The notes under the pieces were generated by a model. The model saw only the letters and a list, made by a program, of their open reading frames with translations, did not search any database and was not told the origin of the DNA. A stretch of DNA of 64,000 nucleotides from Aphrophora alni (lineage: Eukaryota > Arthropoda > Insecta > Hemiptera > Aphrophoridae), in NCBI GenBank assembly GCA_963513935.1, contig OY740768.1:74252877-74316876 (forward strand). Direction: 5' to 3'. Below, piece by piece: positions 51,946-64,000 of the stretch (its first letter is position 1; every line of letters starts with the position of its first letter). The position numbers were made by a program, and so were the translations under genes.

Positions 51946-53129
51946 TCTAAACTGCAACCAAGGCCACTGAATATTTATATTACAGTATTATGACTCACTT
52001 TTCTAAATTTGTAACAAACGTTTTAGAATTTGTTATTTATGAAAGGTAATTTCAAGAATACAGTTTTTATATGTTAAGATTATAACTACTGTAATGAAAT
52101 ATTTTATTTAAGAGAAACTGATTTTGTAGTAATATATTGTTATCTATAGGCTAAGATGACTGTTACGGTAAAATTACTTTGCCAAATCATAGTCATTCAT
52201 TTAATTTACTATTATTGTTTATATATTGATATAAAGGTAACACAAATAATTTATCCCTTCAAGATTATTGTAACTTGTAAAAAGATAAAGGACGCTATAT
52301 TTTGCTTATATTTTAATTTAAATTATCTCATTTTGAGCTTATCATGGTTACAAATTACGATAAATGCGTTTTTAGTGATAACTCACATATTTTTGTAAAC
52401 TTTAAACACAATCTAATATATAAAATAACAAAATAAAATATAAAAAGTCTTTTTACTGCACCAAAATAGCTTAAAAAGTAAAAATAAGTGGATAAATCTT
52501 TTAATGATAATTAGAGCGTAAAACATTTTGAAATCTTACAGTAGCATCAATTAAAAATTTTTGCTAATGATTAAATTGAAATTTAATTTTTTATATATAC
52601 TATATGTTTTACATTTCAGCGATGGCATATATTTCATCAATCAATAACAAATTTGTAACAAAATTAAAATGTTATTTAGACTTATTGAAATGGTTTGAAG
52701 TTCCAAAATTATCAGTGTCTTCCTTCCTGTCTACATATTGTAATTTTTAAAAGGTAAAAAGAAAATTTTACATTGATATTTTATTAAATTTAATTCACTA
52801 TAGTGTCATGTACTTTGTCAGTTTATCTACAGAAGTTAAAGTCAAACAATTATGATAATACACACAAAGTCCGATAACAAAGCGGGTGGCACCCCGAGCA
52901 AAGCAAGTGAATGTTAAAATGACAAATATTTTAAAAACTACTTCATTAAATAAGGTGTTTCTTTGATTCCAATTTTAATTTTTTCCCCTTAAAACACTAT
53001 CATACGTCTAACACAATAAAGTTGTTTAAATGCTGAGGAATTATTGCATCCACTAAGCACGTAATGTGCAGCAATTAACAACGATGGAACTATTTATTAC
53101 ATAAAAAACAATTACACAATAGAGGCTAG

Positions 53130-53860
53130 AGAAGCATATAACTCACGTTTATTGAACTAGTTTCCAGACAAATGGAAATAATACTGTTATTTATACATCC
53201 CAATGTAAAATTTTCTGAAATAATTCGAGATTTTACTAACCAATGTTGCTAAATCTTAGGATTTATTTACCTTAAAGCTTATGTACTGTAGGTACATTAA
53301 TGTTTATATTTTGAATTTTAGTTAGTTTATATTATTTGTAAAACTGTATTATAACTTAGTTCTTAATTAATTTTTTTACATTAGTTCAGTCCAGTTGACC
53401 ATAAATGAAAATAATTTGAAACTAATTGTTTTTATTACATTTTAACATAAATCACCATTCTTAAACATGTATTATTATTTATATTCTTATTATATTATAA
53501 TAATAAAAACTAAACCCTCAATACATCCTTCTTTTATTACTTTTTTTTTGATGTAATGATATTCCTCCAGTGGGTAAAATGTTATGACTAAATACAAGCT
53601 ACCTATAAATTTTAAGAATATTTAAAACAAAATTAATTACAAATAAATGTTAGTGGGTTCATTAAATTATATTGCTGTATACATTCATCAGTCATGGTCC
53701 ACTACTTGCATCAATCAGTCACGGTTCAAAGCTCTACACATAACCAATCTAGTAGAATAATTGTTTTCAGCTCTTGACTAAAATCTATTTCAAGCCCCAT
53801 TTCATCTCCTAAGACTCCTCATTAATAACTTGAGAAATCTGTCTCTTATCATAAATAAAT
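53130..53860 (+). repeat. dispersed repeat D, copy 2
   Basis: This is the shorter copy of the repeat at 46.0-47.16 kb, about 6.7-7.1 kb downstream in direct orientation. Its most conserved part is 53630-53850. It lacks the extra 400-450 bp of copy 1 and therefore probably shows the ancestral arrangement. Confidence 0.7.
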
Positions 53861-55015
53861 TCTTATCTATTATTTCAATGTTTTCCTTGTTCTTCCTCAT
53901 AGTACGTTGGCGAGATAATGCAATTATCAGTCGTACAATCAATTAGCCTATGTCAAGTTCTTTTCTATTTTGTAGATTGTATAAGTTTTGGTAAGTCAAA
54001 AAATATATTATTTTAGAAGTGTCAAACTGGCAGAAATACTATGGGTTTATGTAAACTACTAATCATGTAAACAAACCTATTTCATTGAAAACTTCGACTT
54101 TTCTTATAAATCACTCTGCTGATTCAATTCATATTCTTAATAAATGAACCATAAGTAAAAGGGTTTTAGTGACCTGCAGCCAAAACTTATATGATTTCGA
54201 AACAGTTAACCTAATGTCTAACTACTTTGTAAATACATTTTAAATGGAAATTTCTTACTTGTACGTCAAATAGAGAGAGTTATGTCATTTTTCGACAAAT
54301 CAATATATACTGTTCAACTTGAATTTATGTTTTGAAATTTTAAGATCAGCTTAAGCCCAACAATATCTTTTTGTGTAATAACATCTGTCTGTTTATCTAG
54401 CATTTGTGTAATAATCTACAGTTCAAAGGAGTTGACTTAAATTTATAAAATTTGGATTGTGGATATACATTTCTCAAAAATTAAGACATGTATTCTTTTT
54501 AAATGTCGCTGTCATAATGTTTATCTAGCTACTTTAAGACTAAAACTCTGAATAAATATATTAATTAAATCAACTTAAGGTATGATTTTTTGCACCCATT
54601 ACAGTTAAGAGGGAATCGGTAAAAATAAGAGTGAACTGTTATAAAAGACCCAATTTGTCAAAATCGGTTATACCTATTTCAATAAAATTTTGGGAAAGTG
54701 TGATGATTGATTATCCAAACCAGTTTACTTAAGTGGAAAAAAAAATTTAAATTTATAACTCAAGAGTAAATTAGAATGAAATTTACATTTCACCTCTGGA
54801 AGAAATTTATGGAACAATCAAAGCAAGCTAATTGTCTATTTAAATAATTATATAAACTACTATGAAGTATATTTAAATTTAAAAAATGTTGCTTTTAGGA
54901 ACCAATTTCATATAAGGTTATTTTCTATAAAAAACACATTGGTAAAAACGTTAATATTAAACAAAAAATACATTTGTCCTTTTTCACCTATAACTATTTA
55001 GTGATATTTTTGAAT

Positions 55016-55041
55016 ATTATTATTATTATTATTATTATTAT
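55016..55041. repeat. (ATT)n microsatellite
   Basis: Eight to nine ATT units about 80 bp before the start of the readable Jockey fossil. Confidence 0.9.
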
Positions 55042-55119
55042 GTTGTGTGGAGGGTGCATCAGAAGGTTAGTACAATTTTGTTACATCACTAATTAATTGT
55101 AAATATTCTCTCTCCTAAA

Positions 55120-56510
55120 TTCAAAACCCATCAATAAGAAAGAAGGTGGAATATGGGCAGTTAGTGCCAAACAAAAAGCCAATCTGTTCGCAAGTCACTT
55201 ACAAGGTATCTTTCAACCATTTCCCAAGCAAACAGGGGAGGATAATATTATATTTCATAGAAGAAGAGACATATTACTAATCCCTTTAGTTACACTTAAA
55301 GAGTTAAAACTAATAATCAAGACCGATCTGAATGTAAAAAAGGCCCCAGGATATGACCTTATAACAGGTAGGATAATAAAAGAAATGTCTGAAACAGCGG
55401 TGAAAAGATTTCTTCAGCAAATCAATGCAGTTATTAGAATAAAATATGTGCCAAGTCAGTTTAAGGTAGCAGAGGTGATTATGATTCCAAAGCCTGGCAA
55501 ACCCGCTAGCGAAGTTGCAAGTTACCGCCCAATCTCCCTATTACCGTTAACTTCGAAAATATTTGAGAAACTCCTAATTAAGAGACTTTACCTAATCATT
55601 GAAGAAAGAGAGTTGATTCCCGACCATCAATTTGGTTTTAGAAGGAAACACTCAACCATTTACCAGGTTCATAGGATCGTCAATACAATTGAAATGTCCT
55701 TTGAAAACAAGCAAGTTTATTCAAGTGCTGCAATATAAACTGTATAACTCACTCACTTTTGAATGATATCTAATATAACAGTCTTATCTAGAAGGACGGC
55801 ACTTCAGGGTTAAAGTAGAATATGAATACTCTGAGCTCAAAGATATACATGCTGGAGTACCCCCAGGCAAGCGTCCTAGGCCCGTTACTGTACTTACTTT
55901 ACACGCGGGACATGCCAGAGTTGGAGAATACCATAACAGCTGTAATGGCGGTTGCTAAGAACGTGGAGGACGCAAACAATAACTTTTGCGAGATTTTTCG
56001 GTGGACAAACTGAACGAGGGCAAGTCAGTAAATGTTGATTTTAGGAACCTTAAAGTTGTCCCAGCCGCAATTACCATCAAATCGCATAGAATTCCATATG
56101 AATACTCAGCAAAATACCTTGGCATGACCTTGGATGCAAAACTTAGATGGAAAGAACATGTAAAAAAGAAAAAGAAGGAATAAACATCAAATTTAAGAAG
56201 ATGCAATGGTTGATGGGAAACACCCACAGCTTTCTTTGCATACTAAGTTGCTATTATATAAGCAAGTAATTTAAACCTGTCGGGTCAAATGGAATACAAC
56301 TGTGGGGTTGTACCAAGAAAAGATATATTAAGTTGATACAAACCTTCCAAAGTAAAATACTGCCCATCATCTGCAATGCACCTTGGTATGTAAGGAACGA
56401 TAACGAGATTAAAACACGCGCCATAAACCATAAGAAGAGACTATCGACGCATATAAATGTAGAAGTGTTAGTCAGGATCAGCGCAGACTGAAGAGGACAA
56501 AACCTTGTGA
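55120..56510 (+). pseudogene. Jockey-like LINE fossil (reverse transcriptase)
   Basis: A 5'-truncated ORF2 is readable from IWAVSAKQKANLFASHLQG through KKAPGYDLITGRIIKEMSE, YVPSQFKVAEVIMIPKPGKP, SYRPISLLPLTSKIFEKLL and LIPDHQFGFRRKHSTIYQVH to VYSSAAI, open until 55738. The sequence that should carry the catalytic aspartate-rich blocks is damaged. After a deletion, YSELKDIHAGVPQASVLGPL and LYLLYTRDMPELENTITA continue straight into VMAVAKNVEDANNN, so the F/Y-ADD box is missing. A C-terminal part follows in shifted frames: KLNEGKSVNVDFRNLKVVP, YSAKYLGMTLDAKLRWKEHV, GIQLWGCTKKRYIKLIQTFQ and CNAPWYVRND. Typical of the Jockey clade. Inactive. Confidence 0.92.
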
Positions 56511-56639
56511 TTTAATGTGTCAATGACGAGTGGATCTGTCTGATGAGTACAGATCCTGGAAGAACTTTCACGAGCTACTGGTTTATTGGGAATAATATTG
56601 CGAAAGATAAATTACTTGATAAGTTTGTACTTAGTTGTA

Positions 56640-56662
56640 ATATATATATATATATATATATA
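56640..56662. repeat. (TA)n microsatellite
   Basis: A 23-bp tract shortly after the last readable piece of the Jockey fossil. Confidence 0.9.
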
Positions 56663-59067
56663 ACAAATTGTTAATAACAAATAATGCATAAGCTGGAGTG
56701 CTTTACGTACCGCTCTAAAACAAAGGATGGAACGGAGAATGTAAACCGAGGAGGAAGGCCTGAGTAAGAATATGTCCTGCCGATGTAAATGTACCCAAAG
56801 ATTTTCTAGTTGGATATTTCATAATTAAGAGAATGTGCACAAAGAACTTTGAGATTTGAATACAAGGATAAGGATCTATGTACTATGTAACTATGGAGGT
56901 GTGTATATACCTAAACAAACTATTAAGACTTTATAAATTTGGATTATAACAAATTTTAACAAATTTAGGCTTCAGTCAGCCTAAGATTATTTAATAATCG
57001 CATCACAAATGTATTCCTCCTTTATGTTTAGTTTTGTGGAGTCTCTTGACATACTGGACTACACATGTAAACATGGTGGTTAATAAAGCGTAAACCGCGA
57101 GACAATTAAAATCTGAGAGGTTCAGTAATATATCCAAGAACATAGTTAAGCAAGTCATCGTTCGTCCTCTAAAGAAATTGCATAAGTTATGTAGGAGAAA
57201 TATGTAAGAAAAATCTTTGACAAAGAGACAGACAATCCCTCAAGAAAACCAATCTAGAAATATTATGAAGTTCATTGAGGTTAAGGGTCTTCCTTGGTTT
57301 GTCTATGGGCACCAAACCTTCTTTTTGATTTAGTACATTAATAAGCCCATATGACTGACATGCAAATAGGATATAACTTAATGTCCAATTAAAAAAGAAG
57401 GATTTAATAATAAAACTATTAAATAATAGAATTATTTAATATTTCAATATTGTATTTGTGGAATAATTATAATAGAAAATTTGAATTTTTACATACATAA
57501 ATCTGTACCAATTAATCAATAATGGAGTTTATGTTTATCGTCTCAATACACAAAAACTATTAAACCTATTTTAATGAGAATTGATAAATTCATAGTTTCC
57601 ACTCAGAACAATGTTTTAACGTTGACCTTTTTCGACGTCTCAATTTGGTTTTCTGTATGTGTTTATCCATAATGAAAAGGCAGCCGTAAAAGTTGATTTT
57701 TGTTCGCGGAAATCAGAGAATATACTTGACCGATTTCTATAACACTTTGCAAGGTGAAGGGTATAATATTGATATCTTAAAAAGAAACTGAGTTATTACG
57801 AAAAATATAAATCTGTAGCACTGAACAGTAAATAAATCACGAATCAGTCGGTAACTACTCTGTGATTCTGTGTTTGAAGAACCTGATATGTGTCACATAA
57901 ACACTTTATCTAGAAAATTATATACGAGAGTAGCCTATCACGAAATCTTCTAATCTTCTTTGTTATTTTAAACTGAGCAGATTTTTAAACAGTTGTAAGT
58001 ATTAACATTATACTAATAAATCTGTAGGTCTGTTTGGCCTGCTCCCTTATAACAGCTGATTAGATCCATCAGCTTTAATAGTTTAACACAAAGATAGGTT
58101 AGGTTTAACCTACACCAGTTGATTTATAACAGCTGATTAGGTTCATGACTATAATTAAACACATAAATAGTCTATGAATCATTTTGGAAAGTTTTGTAAA
58201 TTTCATTTTATTTTTTACATACAAATTTATCTACCATAAAAACCAATATAATTAACATCAATATGTAGCAACAAAAATTATAAGACTTAAATGTATGACG
58301 TTAGGGCCTAACTGATATTGACATGCAGGTTCATTGTTTGGAAAATTACATGTCACCCTCAGGTTTACATGAAAATGAAATATTCTTATGTTTACCGTAG
58401 GAAAGTTATTCAGAGAGGAATGGTTTCTAATAATATTTAAATTTCACCACTTGTAAAAATCTGAATCCTTTTCCATATAACACCAAAAGTGTTTCTCTAT
58501 AATAATTATAAATTTTTATAGATTTCCTTCATAGGAGTAAATATTGTAATATTATTATTTTTTTAATTACACATAGGACGCATTTGAATTAGAAATATAT
58601 AATTTATGTTTAAACGTTTTATCTAATTAATGTTTACGATTACAAGCGCACTCGTATCATAAATGAGGGTATAGACAATGAAAAGCAAAACAGGTTTTGA
58701 GCGTTTTTCTTGAATTATATATTAATTGATATATTTTTGTCTGTAGATTACAGATATTTATCTGAAACAATAATATGTATGAAAATAAAAAGTATTACAT
58801 ACATATTATTGCACTCAGTTATCTAAACCACTTTTTAAAATACAAAAGTCGGATAGAAAATATTGTAACAAAGTTTAATTATTTTTATATATTGATTTAA
58901 GTACGTTATTCCGCCTCTCTTATCATCCCTTCTACTGACAAGTTTCGAGTTACGTTCATTCTTAAAAGCCATTTGCGTACTCTATGTAAGCAATTGGAGT
59001 ATGCAAATTTCTGTTGGAATAGTTCACAGGAAACGCGTCATCACTTAAGACAATGTAATGTATGAGA
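56663..59067. other. non-coding stretch
   Basis: AT-rich sequence without recognisable exon, RNA gene or strong repeat. A short direct repeat around 58.02-58.15 kb (TATAACAGCTGATTAG twice, about 75 bp apart) is the only structure noted. Confidence 0.4.
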
Positions 59068-59335
59068 GATAAAATAAAACTCGAACATAAAATCTCACAA
59101 AATTAAGTTTACTTAATTAAACTCGTTTCAACGTTAAAGTCGCCATCCTCAATGATACAGAGCTACAATAATTGAACTATAACTGTTATAGTTTAGTTAC
59201 TTGTCATACTTACTTATCATACGTTACTTATCATACGGTTACGTATGATTAGGTAAACGAAATTTTTGTGAGATCTTGTATTCGAGTTTTATTTTATCCA
59301 ATATTATCTCACAAGTCAAGCTATATATTTATTTA
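59068..59335 (-). repeat. foldback-family element B, copy 2
   Basis: Inverted arms of about 50 bp (59068-59118 and 59249-59300) pair the block GATAAAATAAAACTCGAA, then ATCTCACAAAA, with its complement at the other end. The centre holds three short direct units built on ACTTATCATACGTT (59205-59245). On the minus strand the inner part reads TTGAGGATGGCGACTT then AACGTTGAAACG. It is homologous, in inverse orientation, to 32.79-33.06 kb. Confidence 0.75.
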
Positions 59336-59473
59336 GTAATGCATATGACAGAAGAATATAGGTACTCAAATTAATTATGTTCGTCCTAGCAAAAATATTG
59401 AATATCGTAATAATCTTTAATTAAATTATTAATTATATAAATTATTATTTGTTCATTTTAATTTATATATACA

Positions 59474-59520
59474 GGTGTCCAAAAAGTCTGGGTACGGCTT
59501 AATATTTTTAAACCATAGCA
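59474..59520 (+). repeat. possible DNA-transposon terminal repeat
   Basis: CAGGTGTCCAAAAAGTCTGG followed by GTACGG resembles a transposon terminus, set directly after a TATATATA stretch. No matching inverted end was found in the window. The following 500 bp are GC-richer but show no recognisable transposase. Confidence 0.35.
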
Positions 59521-61275
59521 GATAACATCTATAAACTTTGCACAGTGTTATATGACTATGTAAAATACTTTTTCTTGCTATTACCATGACATGCCTACCA
59601 TGGGGAGACGGCCCACAGTGGAAGTCATGGAAATCTTAAATGAAAGCTTGGGTCGAGGTATACATCATTTTAAAGAGCTCAGTTAGTAGAGTTAAATGCC
59701 GCAATCCGCATCTCAATAGGACGATCCTATCAGAAATGGCAGCGCATAATGTAGTTTGCGATGTGTAGACTACCTAATACACCCCGCCATTTATGATAGG
59801 ATCTGAAAGTATATTATGTGAATTTGGTTGTTCTAATATAAAATTTGTGGATTTTGGAAAACGGATTTTTGAGTAAATTACAAACACGTACGATAGCAGC
59901 ATGATACAAAAATAAGCAAAAATGGAAATTAAAGCTCTTATAAAAAAGAACTAGAACCTTATGTCAGAATTTAAAAAATTCCTATAGTAGACATCCTACA
60001 GGACTTTTAGTGTTGGACGAAGAAAATTTGGTAACGAACAAGCAAGGATTTGTACAAGACGTACTGCGCAAGAGGATGACGTATTTGGGAGGCGGTCCTT
60101 TGTGCGTACCGCTATCATATTAGAAAGAAATATTAGTATAATTAAAAACTAATAATTATAAGACGAATTAAGTAAAGTTGACTTAAAGTGCAATATACTA
60201 ATACATGATACGCTCTAGAGATGATACGCGTTTCTCTAGTGTGTTAAATATGCGAAAAGACATGAATAAGAAAGTTTCCAAAGGGAAATAATTGATATTA
60301 TAAATGGGAATTTTCTACAAGGTAAAAAGAGCTAAAATTATTTTACGAGGTTCTTCAGCTTTAAAAAAATGTACAAAGTGTCAAAGGAATCTATGCCGGT
60401 AATATTATCTGAACTTAAAATAAAATGACTTATAACACTAGATGTGAAAAAGCGTGAATTAACTGTTGTTCGTTTTAAGGATTAGGCCCGACGATCCTAG
60501 GTAATTAATAATAATAAATAATAACATCTCCAGGACAGCACAGGGAACCTACGGTTTGTTGCAATATATATATATATATGGGATGATGTTTGGTTACTAA
60601 TTCTGTTTCTTATCTATGCTATTCAAATAAATTCTTTTGACTACATTTTATTTGTGATATTTTTCTTTCTAATCATATATTTTATTTAAAATTTATTCTT
60701 TTTTTTATTTTTGGTCTATGGGCTACACAGTAAGAATATTTAATAAAACTACAACAAATTAAATATGAAATTGAATTTCTTATTTACAATAATGTATATT
60801 CATAGTACAAATTAACAATATACATCTGTGTTAACAACATTAAAACAATTAAGAGTAATTGTTTACCATGAAACATATCCTGTGTGGGATTTGACAAATA
60901 AAAATAATTACGTTGTTAAACGACTTAACATGATCAATGAAATACAACATTAATATATTTGTGCTTTAATAGTCGTTAGGACCCAAAACAGTTTGTATTA
61001 ACTTTTACAAGTTTATAGTACTTTTATTTTTATAAATATATTTTGAAACAACACGGACTGAGAAAGATATAGGCTTATGATTTGTTTTCAGACCGGTTGT
61101 ATTTTTCAACAACTACAACGTCAGTAAATAAAAATATTAATCTGTTGGTTGTTTCATGCTTCATATATCGCAATAGATCGAACACCAATATTAAAAAGAT
61201 TACGGAGAATTAAATAGAGTTAAACTCAAGTGACGTAAGGAATAAATATTTAATAAGCATATTTTTGGTTCCAAG

Positions 61276-61710
61276 TGACAATTTAAATAAAATATTTAAT
61301 TACCTTAAGTCCGTCTTGTGACTTCGTTGTTGGTTGCTTCTTACATGTTTCGAGGCCGTAACTCCATCATCAGAAAATTACTTTGTTCACTTTGAAGAAC
61401 TCGTCATTGATTATATTAAAAACAACATTTAACACAAGAACATACATTGACACAAAAATAAAAACACATCATATTGTCTGACATTGTTGTGTGCTCTGTC
61501 ATGTATCGACAAGCTCATATGATGTGTTTTTATTTGCGTGTCAATGTATGTTCTTGTGTTAAATGTGTTTTTTTAATAAATTCAATGACGAGTTCTTCAA
61601 AGTGAACAAAGTAATTTTCTGATGATGGGGTTACGGCCTCGAAACATGTAAGTAGCAACCAACAACGAAGTCACAAGACGAACCTAAGGTAATTAAATAT
61701 TTTATATAAA
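61276..61710. repeat. long inverted repeat (foldback element C)
   Basis: Two arms of about 195 bp (61280-61474 and 61517-61708) are almost perfect inverted copies around a loop of about 42 bases. The arms include AAATATTTAATTACCTTAAG, TTCGTTGTTGGTTGCTTCTT, CTTTGTTCACTTTGAAGAAC and ACACAAGAACATACATTGAC with their complements. Both arms carry TTTTCTGATGATGG, then GTTACGGCCTCGAAACATGT, oriented outward. There is no ORF. The high arm identity points to a recent insertion or to ongoing arm conversion. Confidence 0.85.
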
Positions 61711-62379
61711 TATTTAGAAATAACATTAGCAGTTAATGAATATGAAAATATCGAAGTATTTGAAAATGTACGAGTAAGTTAGTTACATTTTGTGTAAGAA
61801 TCATATTTTATAAAATTGTGTTATAATTTAGAAACTCTTGTTGATAAAAATTATTATTTTTAAACAAAAATAAAGTAAAAATAAATTTTGTTATGGATAA
61901 AACATTATCAGTTATTTATGATTGTGTTACGATATTTGTTCTGAAAAAATATAAAACTCAGAAGCTACACTTCAATTTGTCAAGCTAATATCTAATATAG
62001 CATATATAGTATAGCCTACACCTAATAAATTGAATACAAAATTAATTAATTAAATTTTTGAAATTTTTTAATTATATTGTATTGGCTTCGTAAAAGAGTT
62101 TGTGAAAAAATTGTCTTTGATTACAAAACATTTGACAAAAGTAGAAAGGATTCACAAATTCAAGAAATTAAGGTTTTTTAGTTTTATCAATTTGACTAGT
62201 CTGCGAGTAAAGTAAGAAAGTCACATTAAGTTACAATAAATTTTGTAAACTACAATTGTAGATGTATGAGGTTTTATCATAGTGTTAAAGTATATTCCAT
62301 TACGTGAAGTAACATCATCAGTATCATAACATAAATGTACAGAGAAATTGTGCTTATAGTGTTGCACATAGTTTATTGG

Positions 62380-62510
62380 AAAAACCTTTTAGCAAAGTGA
62401 GGTAAGCTATTTGTTAAAGACAGTAACAAATAACTTTTTAAACTTTCTTAAAGTGGAGAGAGGAAACGTGTATAATAAACCCTGAAACCAAACGGGACTT
62501 TCTAAATTTG
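62380..62510 (+). repeat. diverged dispersed repeat E, copy 2
   Basis: The counterpart of the repeat at 48.48 kb, with AACCTTTTAGCAAAGTGAGG, CAAATAACTTTTTAAACTTT, CTTAAAGTGGAGAGAGGAAA and TTTGATCAGAA in the same order. It is an old family with no coding content seen. Confidence 0.4.
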
Positions 62511-63263
62511 ATCAGAAGAAAACATTCTTGAATGTTGTAAAACAAATATTTCATTGTATATGCAAACTTCTACAAAATAAAGGCGGCATAAACTATCTTA
62601 ATACTGCAGATTGAATGAAAAGATTTATTCACTCATCATTAACTTTGATATTATGATAGTTAAACACGGTTTTCACCAATTTTTGTAGTAAAGAGTACTT
62701 TTGTCCACGATTATTCATTTTAGACTTCAGGTGTTGGTATGCCAAATTTTCAAAATTTGGAAAGTCAAAAATTTTAAATGGGAAATCAGGTGTGTTTGAC
62801 ACATAATTTTAAATGTTAAAATTAATGTTCATGTATCTCTATGAAGTTATACAACCGCAGTTAAAATCCATCTCCAACCATTATAAATATTTCTCGTAAT
62901 CGGCATCCTTGTTTATTTGTAGACAGTTATGTTATGTACAGGCCAAAAATCAAACACTAGGTGTTGTTTATCTGTGAATATTTCTTGGTAAAAAATAAGT
63001 TAAGGTGAGGAGATAAAACTTCATTTTGAGCTCTGTTAATAGAATCACACAATAGACAAAGGTTTAATTACGGCGTAAAAAAAAAATTCTTCATGTCATA
63101 TTTCTTGTCTCCAAAAGCATTTAAATGATCTATCACGTGACCATGTCTCCCATATGAAACGATTCACCAACTCAATTATGTCCGAAATTTAAAAAAAAAG
63201 GCAAGTATAGAGAGGCGACTCCTCTAAATAGTGTTCATTTAACTAAATTAACAACAATGTTAA

Positions 63264-63292
63264 AAGGGCAAGTTATTTTCAGCCACCCTGTA
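63264..63292. repeat. possible solo terminal repeat
   Basis: Read on the minus strand, TACAGGGTGGCTGAAAATAA resembles the end of a Tc1/mariner-type element (TA target). No partner was found. Confidence 0.3.
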
Positions 63293-63672
63293 TGCATTAA
63301 AATAGAAGTATGTTGGACTAATAGGAATAGTTTATTTGAATGTATAAATGTGAAATAATCGGTTAATATTGAAAGGATAATCTATTGATATTATTACTTA
63401 TACCAGGATGCGAATAAATGTTTGCTAATAGCAAAACAAATATCAACCTTCATTTTTTAACTGGTTTTCGTGCTTATATGTATTTTGTCTCTCGTTGTTA
63501 TCGTTGTCGCCGTTGTCTTAGTTGTTTGTATGCAATAAGCACGATAGCGGCCACAACATATAAGATAGGTGCTCAACATTTTGTAAAGGGGACTTTGTAT
63601 TGTGCCAATTTAAAACATATTGGAATTCAAAATATTGAAATTAAAATGTCGAAATCGCGGCTGTTTTACGGC

Positions 63673-63693
63673 TTTTTTTTTTTTTTTTTTTTT
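63673..63693. repeat. poly(T) tract
   Basis: A run of 21 T residues. It could be the poly(A) tail of a minus-strand insertion, but no element is recognised next to it. It lies inside an ORF of 99 codons that has no recognisable domain. Confidence 0.9.
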
Positions 63694-64000
63694 GTTCATA
63701 TTGCATGTGTTATTTAACTTACTAAATTAGATAACAATTTCAATATTTCAATTCTAAATATAAATGTACCAACACCATATCTCTACAATAACAATAGTTT
63801 ATTTATAGTCAGAAATGTAAAATAAAAGGTGATATTCGTATTACTAAGAAATCCAGCATGACAGATTGACCGACATGATTGTGGAGAGTGAAGGAGCTAT
63901 TATAGACTATTATGGTATACAAATCTAAAATTGTATATGTGAATATATGAATTTTACCTGACAATTAAAAATTAGTGATATACACAACTATAAGTTTCAT

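Larger units (their letters stand above)
61711..64000. other. non-coding stretch to the right end
   Basis: AT-rich; apart from repeat E, the solo terminal repeat and the poly(T) tract noted separately, nothing recognisable. The 99-codon ORF at 63418-63717 has a compositional bias from the T tract and no domain. Confidence 0.4.

Noticed and set aside
63418..63717. 99-codon plus-strand ORF
   Set aside because: Contains a T21 tract read as polyphenylalanine and shows no domain or codon pattern of a real gene.
1..64000. CRISPR arrays, operons, rRNA genes
   Set aside because: None seen; the window has eukaryotic gene structure and the tandem repeats lack regular unique spacers.

Overview
This window is AT-rich nuclear DNA from an insect. 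Coding density is very low, GT-AG introns are kilobases long, TA microsatellites are frequent, and there are decayed Jockey-type LINEs, piggyBac and DDE transposase fossils, foldback elements and old tandem repeats. No prokaryotic gene organisation is visible. The one host gene recognised belongs to the beaten path (Beat) immunoglobulin family, which is known from insects and other arthropods. I cannot name the species from sequence alone.

The gene runs on the minus strand from about 32 kb towards 1 and leaves the window on the left. Three coding exons fit together in phase. They are a signal-peptide exon (31951-31906), a full first Ig domain (8162-7788) and the first part of a second Ig domain (1326-1200). 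The introns between them are about 23.7 kb and 6.5 kb. Together they encode about 182 residues. The remaining exons lie beyond base 1. The 5' leader carries two short upstream ORFs, and a possible splice acceptor at 32042-32041 suggests a separate 5' UTR exon further upstream.

Intron 1 holds several mobile-element remains: a 646-bp piggyBac deletion derivative with intact TTAA ends (8352-8997), a decayed Jockey-like LINE on the minus strand (about 24.13-25.64 kb) and a decayed DDE transposase with an N-terminal HTH domain on the plus strand (about 27.25-28.22 kb). Intron 2 holds a 121-bp tandem duplication. A foldback element lies at 500-702, left of exon 3.

From 32 kb to 64 kb I found no host coding exon. 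This stretch holds foldback elements (32.79-33.03, 59.07-59.30, 61.28-61.71 kb), an inverted pair of a roughly 285-bp MITE (37.55-37.83 and 50.29-50.57 kb), old tandem repeats with periods of about 165, 120 and 57 bp (40.5-45.4 kb), a roughly 1-kb dispersed repeat pair (46.0-47.2 and 53.1-53.9 kb), a piggyBac transposase fossil (51.2-51.95 kb) and a second Jockey-like LINE fossil (55.12-56.5 kb). A hairpin motif followed by GAAA or GAAAC, with a CTGATGA-like sequence before it, recurs inside several unrelated foldback elements. It is the least explained signal in the window.
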